The position numbers and the translations under genes were made by a program. DNA of 6,589 nucleotides, taken from positions 1 through 6,589 of the forward strand of contig DASTQL010000040.1 of NCBI GenBank assembly GCA_035761805.1. The letters are read 5' to 3'. Every line of letters begins with the position of its first letter. Position 1 is the first letter of the stretch. This document shows positions 1 to 6,589 of the stretch, one piece after another. Source of the stretch: DASTQL01 sp035761805. GTDB taxonomy: Bacteria; Actinomycetota; Actinomycetes; Jiangellales; Jiangellaceae. A model generated the notes under the pieces. That model had not been told where the DNA came from and did not search any database. It saw nothing but the letters and a program-made list of their open reading frames with translations.

Positions 1-310
1 CGACGAGGCCCGCAGCCAGGAAGCGTGGCTCGAACATGTTCTGGATTCCCTCGTACGCCAGGGCGATCCCGACGGCGATGACGACGACCACCACGCCCCG
101 TAGCGGCAGCGCCACCAACGCGACGAGCAACGGCAGGACGAGGACCGCGACCGGTACGTCGCCGAGGTAGTGCAGGGCGAGACCCAAGGCCAGCGTCAGC
201 AGCAGGAGCCCCGCGAGGACCGACCACTCACTGGCCAAGCGCCGCCGGACGCGAGCCCACCTCCAGCGCCGGGCGCGCACACCAGGACGTCGCGGCGTAC
301 CCGTCGTCAC
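1..310 (-). CDS. Membrane protein of unknown function, N-terminal part (runs off left edge)
   Basis: Reading the minus strand from a GTG at 310-308 gives 103 codons with no stop up to the window edge. The product starts with a strongly basic, Arg/Trp-rich cytoplasmic segment (about residues 7-24). Two or three hydrophobic stretches follow: about 31-49 (VLAGLLLLTLALGLALHYL), 52-70 and 73-86, the last two separated only by a short Arg-Gly turn. This is the pattern of an N-terminal membrane anchor with the positive-inside side at the N-terminus. No catalytic domain lies within the window. Some actinobacterial PP2C/SpoIIE-type phosphatases carry a similar N-terminal membrane block, but that is only a guess. 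There is no clear Shine-Dalgarno; TAGGGT lies 8 nt upstream of the GTG, so a leaderless start is likely. An overlapping frame that begins at 473 and stops at 228 uses the same DNA but is Arg/Ala/Pro-rich and looks like a shadow. Confidence 0.72.
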   Translation of the reverse strand, partial: MTTGTPRRPGVRARRWRWARVRRRLASEWSVLAGLLLLTLALGLALHYLGDVPVAVLVLPLLVALVALPLRGVVVVVIAVGIALAYEGIQNMFEPRFLAAGLV

Positions 311-318
311 GGCGCGCC

Positions 319-324
319 ACCCTA
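319..324 (-). promoter_or_regulatory. -10-like hexamer TAGGGT before the membrane protein gene
   Basis: On the minus strand TAGGGT fits the actinobacterial TANNNT -10 pattern and ends 8 nt before the GTG at 310. Transcription would then start at or next to the start codon. At 17-bp spacing the -35 position reads CGGAAC, which is not a good sigma70-type -35. A small inverted repeat (GCCGT-GCT-ACGGC on the minus strand) sits immediately upstream and overlaps the region between the boxes. Confidence 0.4.
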
Positions 325-358
325 GCCGTAGCACGGCGGCCGTTCCGAGGCCGTTTGG

Positions 359-473
359 TCACACTTGGGCCACGGTCACCCGCCACCCGGCCGGTGGCCC
401 TCCGAACGGGAGCCGCACGGCACCGGGGGCGCCGTGGTGCGGGCAAGGCGGTAGATGGTGTGGCCCCCGGCAC
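359..473 (-). pseudogene. Decayed 5' remnant of a Nei/Fpg-type DNA glycosylase gene
   Basis: Nei-family glycosylases begin with MPEGHTIHRLAR-like residues: Pro2 forms the Schiff base and Glu3 is catalytic. On the minus strand a GTG-CCG pair at 473-468 would encode Val-Pro, and one frame away the DNA encodes GGHTIYRLAR. A lost base just after the start explains the frame break. A second frame change brings in FGGPPAGWRVTVAQV, ending at a TGA at 361-359. This resembles the next conserved Nei block (FGG..RVTSPQG). The rest of the gene (over 200 residues) is missing; the membrane protein gene starts about 50 bp further on. The position directly downstream of rpiB is where actinobacteria such as M. 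tuberculosis keep nei, which strengthens the call. What is seen is two short matching blocks in different frames; the assignment to nei and the decay are inferred. Confidence 0.55.
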
Positions 474-660
474 GTAGCGTCATCCCCATGGATGGATCCG
501 CAGGACCTGGCAGGCGCGAGGGTGGGCGGGTCGACGCCGGCTCCGGACCGTCGCAGGTGGGCGTGTCGGGGGCCATGCGCGCCCGGGACGTCTCGCGACC
601 CGACGAGGAGCAGCTCGCCGAGGCCGAGGCGCGTGCGGCCGAGCGGCTGCCACACCGCCC

Positions 661-673
661 CCGGGTCACCCGG
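661..673 (-). repeat. Short palindrome around the rpiB stop codon
   Basis: CCGGGTGACCCGG (minus strand) is a perfect palindrome with 6-base arms and one central base, and it contains the rpiB TGA. As RNA it could fold into a 5-bp GC stem with UGA in the loop. Further GGCC-rich repeats lie just upstream. There is no T-tract after it, so it is not a classical intrinsic terminator. Given the local GC content it may be chance. Confidence 0.35.
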
Positions 674-1145
674 CCCCGGCCGGGAGCGGCGGGAGCTCCC
701 CGGTCTCCTCGTAACGACTGAGCATCTCGATGCGACGGCGGTGCCGGTCGTCGCCGGAGAAGTCGGTGCCGAGGAAGGCCTGTACGAACGCGACGACCTC
801 GGAGATCGGGTGCTGGCGGGCGCCGACGGCGACGACGTTCGCGTCGTTGTGCTCACGCCCGAGCCGCGCCGTCTCGAGGTTCCAGGCGAGCACGGCCCGG
901 ACCCCGCGGACCTTGTTGGCCGCGATCTGCTCCCCGTTGCCCGATCCGCCGAGCACCACGCCGCGGCTGTCCGGGTCTACCGCGACGGCCTCGGCGGCGC
1001 GCAGACAGTAGACCGGGTAGTCGTCGAGCTCGTCGTACTCGAACGGCCCGTGGTCGACGACCTCGTAGCCGCTGCCCCGGAGTGCCTCGGCGAGGGTGTC
1101 CTTGACCTCGTACCCGGCGTGGTCCGATCCCAGGTGCACGCGCAT
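666..1145 (-). CDS. rpiB: Ribose-5-phosphate isomerase B
   Basis: The 159-residue product belongs to the RpiB/LacAB sugar isomerase family, which interconverts ribose 5-phosphate and ribulose 5-phosphate in the non-oxidative pentose phosphate pathway in the cytosol. It is close to the usual length for this family. Visible motifs are the N-terminal phosphate-binding block GSDHAG (6-11), the signature block GGSGNGEQIAANK (66-78) and REHNDAN (97-103). Glu72 corresponds to the catalytic Glu75 of the M. tuberculosis enzyme. The catalytic Cys of the E. coli type (Cys66) is absent, as expected for the actinobacterial subtype; the only Cys is residue 47. His99 matches the conserved active-site His. 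The ATG at 1145 is chosen because RpiB proteins begin with an MRVHLGSDHAG-like sequence. There is no well-placed Shine-Dalgarno; GACACT lies 7 nt upstream, preceded by TGA, so a leaderless extended -10 start is plausible. The gene is divergent from pepN and followed by a likely nei relic. Confidence 0.95.
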   Translation of the reverse strand: MRVHLGSDHAGYEVKDTLAEALRGSGYEVVDHGPFEYDELDDYPVYCLRAAEAVAVDPDSRGVVLGGSGNGEQIAANKVRGVRAVLAWNLETARLGREHNDANVVAVGARQHPISEVVAFVQAFLGTDFSGDDRHRRRIEMLSRYEETGELPPLPAGAG

Positions 1146-1204
1146 GCCCCCGAGTGTCTCAGGCGACGGGCCGTTGCCATGCCGGGTCTGCCAGGATGCG
1201 AGCC
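1146..1204. promoter_or_regulatory. Divergent rpiB/pepN promoter region
   Basis: These 59 bp are all that separates the two start codons. For pepN, CAGGAT (1192-1197) is preceded by TGC (an extended -10 TGN) and ends 7 nt before the ATG at 1205. For rpiB, on the minus strand, GACACT (1158-1153) is preceded by TGA and also ends 7 nt before its ATG. Both transcripts would therefore start at or beside the start codon. At normal spacing the two -35 regions fall at about 1169-1181 and overlap. No good TTGACA match is seen for either. AGGA at 1193-1196 could instead act as a Shine-Dalgarno for pepN (8-nt spacing). Confidence 0.45.
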
Positions 1205-3850
<2,646 letters not shown>

Positions 3851-5986
3851 TCAGGTCGCCGCGACGACCCGGGCCAGCGCCCGCGCCCGCTCCGAGCGCA
3901 CCACGTCCTCCAGCAGCATCGGCCGACCCTCCGGGTCGCTGAGCGGGACGCGCCAGTTGGGGTACTCGTCCCTCGTGCCCGGCTGGTTCTGCGTACGGCG
4001 GTCCCCGACGGCGTCGGTGAGGGCCACGCCCAGCAGCCGCGCGGGGGTCCAGGTCAGCAGCCGGTGCAGCGCCTCGACGGTTTCCTCCTCCCCGGCGCCC
4101 TCCCGGAGCAGGCCGCGTTCGACCAGGGCGGCGAGCCAGGAGGCGCGGTCGGCGGCGTCGACCGCGAGCTCCTCGTCGACCGAGCGGGTCAGCAGACCGA
4201 GCTTGTCCCGGAGCCGGACGTGGTCCCCGGCCAGGTAGCCCGCGGTCGGTGGCAGGTCGTGGGTGGTCACGGTGGCGAGGCAGAGCTCGCGCCAACGCTC
4301 CGGGGGGAGGGGGGCCCCGTGGCCGTCACGCTCGAACCACAGCACCGACGTGCCCAGCACCCCTCGCTCGCGCAGGTAGTCCCGCGCCCAGGGCTCCACC
4401 GTGCCCAGGTCCTCCCCCACGACGAGGGCACCAGCGCGGTGGGCCTCGAGCACCAGGATCCCGACCAGCGCCTCGTGGTCGTAGCGGACGTAGGTCCCGG
4501 CGGTCGGCGGCGCCCCGTCCGGCACCCACCACAGCCGGAAGTGACCGACGACGTGGTCGACCCGGAGCCCCCCGGCGTGCCGCAGGACCGTCCGGAGCAG
4601 GTCGCGGTAGGCGGCGTAACCGGTCTCGGCGAGCCGGTCCGGCCGCCACGGGGGCTGCGACCAGTCCTGGCCCTGCTGGTTGAAGGCGTCCGGCGGGGCG
4701 CCGACGCGGATCCCCCGGGCGAGGACCTCCTGCAGGCTCCACGAGTCGGCGCCCTCCGGGTGCACACCGACCGCGAGGTCGTGCACGATCCCCAGCGGCA
4801 TCCCGGCCGCGCGAGCGGCGGCGTGCGCCGACTCGAGCTGCTCGTCCAGCACCCACTGCAGCCAGCCGTGGAAGTCCACCTCGACGGCGTGCGAGGCGCG
4901 GAACTCCCGCACCGCCGCGCCACCTGGGTCGTGCAGCTCCGTCGGCCACGCCTGCCAGTCCGGCCCGTGGGTCTCCACCAGCGCACACCAGGTCGCGAAG
5001 TCCCGCAGGCCGTCGCCCTCGCGGGCCAGGTACGCCCGGTAGGCGATCTCACGCCCGGGGCTGCGCGGAACCCGGTGCACCAGCGCGAGCGCTCGCCGCT
5101 TGGCCGCCCAGGCCGGGTCACGGTCCACCCACTCCCCGCCGTCGGCGGCCAGCTGGGCACGGAGGCGGCCCCGGACCCGCTCGACGGCGGCGCGGTCGCG
5201 CGCGTCGAGGTAGCCGTACTCGGGTACCGACTCGACCCGGACGTAGACCGGGTTGGCGAACCGGCGGCTCGTCGGGAGGTACGGCGAGGGCTCCATCGGT
5301 GTCGCGGGGGAGGCCGCGTGCAGCGGGTTGACCAGGACGAAGCCCGCGCCGAGCTCCTGCCCGCTCCAGGTGGCGACGTCGGCGAGGTCGGCGAGGTCGC
5401 CGACCCCCCACGAGCGGCCCGACCGTACGGAGTAGAGCTGCAGCGCCAGGCCCCACGTGCGGCGGTCGGCGAGTGCCGAGGGCAGGCCCAGGTGGGCGGG
5501 CGTCACGACCAGCGTGGCGGACGCCTCCCGGTCACCCGCCAGCGCGCGGAGCCGGTGGTAGCCCAGGGGCAGGTCGCCGGGCAGGGCGAAGGTGGCCTCG
5601 CCGACCAGCTCGCCGTCGACCCACTGCGGGTCGACCCAGCGGTCCTGCTGCCACACGTCGCGCCGTTGGCTGCCGTCCTCGCACTCCACCCACGCACCGA
5701 CCTCGTCGCCGTGCCGGCAGTGCACCCAGAACCACGGGGTCCAGCCGGTCCTCGTGACGATCGTGGGGGGCAGCACGCGGCGCCACCGGTCGAGGCGTTG
5801 GGCGGCCAGTGCCCGGCCAGTCGCCTCGGTCGTCGACGCGTCGACGCCGAGTGCCCCGAGGACCGCCACCACCGTGGCCGCGGGCACGGGGAGGTGCCGG
5901 CCCTGCCAGTCCCAGAACTCGGTGGCCACGCCGCACGCGCCGGCGAGCTCGACCAGCTCGGGGCTCAGGGAGGCCGTCTGCGTCAC
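3851..5986 (-). CDS. malQ: 4-alpha-glucanotransferase (amylomaltase, GH77)
   Basis: This 711-residue enzyme transfers alpha-1,4-glucan segments between maltodextrins and releases glucose, acting in cytosolic maltodextrin and glycogen metabolism. Residues 1 to about 175 form the N-terminal extension found in long MalQ proteins such as those of E. coli and M. tuberculosis (about 690-725 residues). The GH77 barrel begins near 178 (GLALQLYSVRSG). Catalytic residues fit the family: nucleophile Asp477 in GLRVDHVVGHFR, acid/base Glu525 in VVGEDLGTVE, and Asp577 in TTHDLPPT. Their spacing (48 and 52) is close to that of Thermus amylomaltase (47 and 55). Other conserved blocks are NPLHAASP (220-227), GIVHDLAVGVHPEGADSW (399-416) and APPDAFNQQGQDWSQPPW (430-447), the flexible loop region over the active site. 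The start is a GTG at 5986-5984 with no Shine-Dalgarno; CAGACT ends 6 nt upstream, suggesting a leaderless mRNA. The gene converges on pepN and lies 70 bp after the amidase gene on the same strand. No other glycogen or maltose gene is adjacent in the window. Confidence 0.97.
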   Translation of the reverse strand: MTQTASLSPELVELAGACGVATEFWDWQGRHLPVPAATVVAVLGALGVDASTTEATGRALAAQRLDRWRRVLPPTIVTRTGWTPWFWVHCRHGDEVGAWVECEDGSQRRDVWQQDRWVDPQWVDGELVGEATFALPGDLPLGYHRLRALAGDREASATLVVTPAHLGLPSALADRRTWGLALQLYSVRSGRSWGVGDLADLADVATWSGQELGAGFVLVNPLHAASPATPMEPSPYLPTSRRFANPVYVRVESVPEYGYLDARDRAAVERVRGRLRAQLAADGGEWVDRDPAWAAKRRALALVHRVPRSPGREIAYRAYLAREGDGLRDFATWCALVETHGPDWQAWPTELHDPGGAAVREFRASHAVEVDFHGWLQWVLDEQLESAHAAARAAGMPLGIVHDLAVGVHPEGADSWSLQEVLARGIRVGAPPDAFNQQGQDWSQPPWRPDRLAETGYAAYRDLLRTVLRHAGGLRVDHVVGHFRLWWVPDGAPPTAGTYVRYDHEALVGILVLEAHRAGALVVGEDLGTVEPWARDYLRERGVLGTSVLWFERDGHGAPLPPERWRELCLATVTTHDLPPTAGYLAGDHVRLRDKLGLLTRSVDEELAVDAADRASWLAALVERGLLREGAGEEETVEALHRLLTWTPARLLGVALTDAVGDRRTQNQPGTRDEYPNWRVPLSDPEGRPMLLEDVVRSERARALARVVAAT

Positions 5987-5992
5987 GCGGAG

Positions 5993-5998
5993 AGTCTG
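5993..5998 (-). promoter_or_regulatory. -10-like hexamer CAGACT before malQ
   Basis: On the minus strand CAGACT matches NANNNT and ends 6 nt before the GTG start. The remaining bases up to the start (CTCCGC) hold no Shine-Dalgarno, so a promoter producing a leaderless transcript is the simpler reading. No convincing -35 is seen, and the short gap to the amidase gene also allows read-through from upstream. Confidence 0.4.
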
Positions 5999-6044
5999 CC
6001 GGACGGTGGCCGCGGGGGCGCGCGCCGGGCACCCAACGGCCTGC

Positions 6045-6064
6045 GGTCAGGTCGGGTCAGGTCG
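6045..6064. repeat. Two tandem copies of a 10-bp unit (GGTCAGGTCG) at the amidase stop
   Basis: GGTCAGGTCG occurs at 6045-6054 and 6055-6064, with a further partial GGT at 6065-6067. The amidase stop codon (TGA on the minus strand, 6059-6057) lies inside the second copy. Gain or loss of one unit would leave the stop codon and protein unchanged, so the repeat is probably a neutral slippage product. Confidence 0.7.
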
Positions 6065-6589
6065 GGTACGGCGGCGCCGGCCACGGTGCGGCCGCCTCGA
6101 GCTGGGCCGCCAGCGACAGCAGCTGCTCCTCGGCGTCCGGCCGCCCGCCGAGCATCACGCCCACGGGGAGCACCCGGCCGTCACACCGCACCCGGTGCAG
6201 CGGCAGGCTGACCGCCGGGGCGCCCGTGATGTTCCACACGCTGGTCCACGGGGTGAACCGGGTCTGCGCGGCGAAGTCGGCGGCGGGGTCCTCGTCGTCG
6301 CGCAGCCCGCCCACGGGCACGGGGAGCCGTGCCAGGGTGGGCGTGAGGAGGATGTCGTACGGGGCCCAGCTCAGCGCCGCCTCACGGGCCACCTCCTGGA
6401 AGCCCGCCGCGGCCACGGCGTAGGCAGGCGCCGCCGTCGCCCGGCCGCGCTCGCGCAACCACCGGGTCAGCGGCCGCAACAGATGCTCACGGTCGGCCGC
6501 GACTGCCGGCAGGGCCGCGAGGACACCCCAGACGACCTCGAAGGACGCCCACCGCTCGGTGGGGAAGGGTCGCGGTGCCGGCTCCACCA
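6057..6589 (-). CDS. Amidase-signature family hydrolase, C-terminal part (runs off right edge)
   Basis: The last 176 or so codons of a gene entering from the right edge are visible. The frame is open to 6589; the GTG at 6587-6585 reads as an internal valine, so the true start lies outside. The C-terminal layout is that of amidase-signature enzymes: YDILLTPTLARLPVPVG (visible residues 77-93), then FTPWTSVWNITGAPAVSLPL (111-130), LPVGVMLGGRPDAEEQLLSL (140-159) and a final helix ending PPYPT. This family hydrolyses amides with a Ser-cisSer-Lys triad. The triad and the GSSGG-type signature lie upstream and cannot be checked, so the substrate is unknown. The region before YDILLTPT is helical and Arg/Ala-rich, as usual for this family. 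It could be annotated as an amidase or as a GatA-like protein; the sequence reads as a stand-alone amidase rather than GatA. Confidence 0.9.
   Translation of the reverse strand, partial: VEPAPRPFPTERWASFEVVWGVLAALPAVAADREHLLRPLTRWLRERGRATAAPAYAVAAAGFQEVAREAALSWAPYDILLTPTLARLPVPVGGLRDDEDPAADFAAQTRFTPWTSVWNITGAPAVSLPLHRVRCDGRVLPVGVMLGGRPDAEEQLLSLAAQLEAAAPWPAPPYPT

Larger units (their letters stand above)
311..665. other. 355-bp stretch without an intact gene between rpiB and the membrane protein gene
   Basis: Apart from the nei-like remnant (359-473) and a possible -10 box (319-324), no intact gene is supported here. The 192 bp at 474-665 are GC-rich with open frames on both strands, none recognisable. 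The most coding-like piece is a plus-strand frame from an ATG at 575, whose first 20 or so codons read smoothly (SRPDEEQLAEAEARAAERL). It then turns into Arg/Pro-rich sequence, overlaps the rpiB 3' end antisense and stops at 721. The opposite-strand frame is equally GC-rich at third positions, so codon bias does not decide. The stretch may be decayed coding DNA or a long 3' region of rpiB. Confidence 0.5.

Noticed and set aside
228..473. 81-codon minus-strand frame starting at the same GTG-CCG as the nei-like remnant
   Set aside because: The product is Arg/Ala/Pro-rich without similarity to anything I recognise. It is better explained as the frameshifted continuation of the nei relic running over the membrane protein gene.
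1154..1204. Longer pepN start adding 17 residues
   Set aside because: The extra residues do not resemble PepN N-termini and would cover the likely promoter; the ATG at 1205 fits the family start.
6017..6026. GGCGCGCGCC palindrome between the amidase gene and malQ as a possible terminator
   Set aside because: It has no loop and no following T-tract, and such palindromes are expected by chance at this GC content.
4064..6211. 715-codon open frame on the plus strand, antisense to malQ and the amidase end
   Set aside because: It is the mirror of a high-GC coding sequence. Its product is rich in Arg/Pro/Gly/Val with no recognisable domain, while the minus strand holds a complete GH77 catalytic set.

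Overview
The window looks like chromosomal DNA from a high-GC actinobacterium. Codon third positions are almost all G or C, GTG starts are common, long open frames lie antisense to every gene, and the proteins match actinobacterial family members. The divergent rpiB/pepN arrangement with a nei-type DNA glycosylase position downstream of rpiB recalls the Mycobacterium tuberculosis Rv2464c (nei) - Rv2465c (rpiB) - Rv2467 (pepN) neighbourhood. That comparison is from memory and points to the phylum, not a genus.

Layout. Positions 1-310 (minus) hold the 5' end of a membrane protein gene that runs off the left edge. Positions 311-665 have no intact gene but contain what looks like the decayed 5' end of a nei gene (359-473, minus), exactly where nei is expected after rpiB. 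Positions 666-1145 (minus) are rpiB (ribose-5-phosphate isomerase B). A 59-bp divergent promoter region (1146-1204) separates rpiB from pepN (1205-3850, plus), an M1 zinc aminopeptidase N of 881 residues. pepN runs head-on into malQ (3851-5986, minus), a GH77 4-alpha-glucanotransferase of 711 residues; the two stop codons abut with no base between them. After a 70-bp gap comes the C-terminal part of an amidase-signature hydrolase (6057-6589, minus), cut by the right edge.

Functionally this is ordinary housekeeping metabolism: pentose phosphate isomerisation (RpiB), peptide turnover (PepN), maltodextrin/glycogen remodelling (MalQ) and amide hydrolysis. The genes do not form a single pathway. 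No mobile element, CRISPR array, tRNA, rRNA or defence/toxin system is visible.

The most informative non-standard observations are the apparent nei relic, an unlisted membrane-protein gene at the left edge, -10-like hexamers 6-8 nt upstream of all four visible start codons (suggesting leaderless mRNAs), and the zero-gap convergent pepN/malQ junction. I found no convincing evidence of a previously undescribed system.
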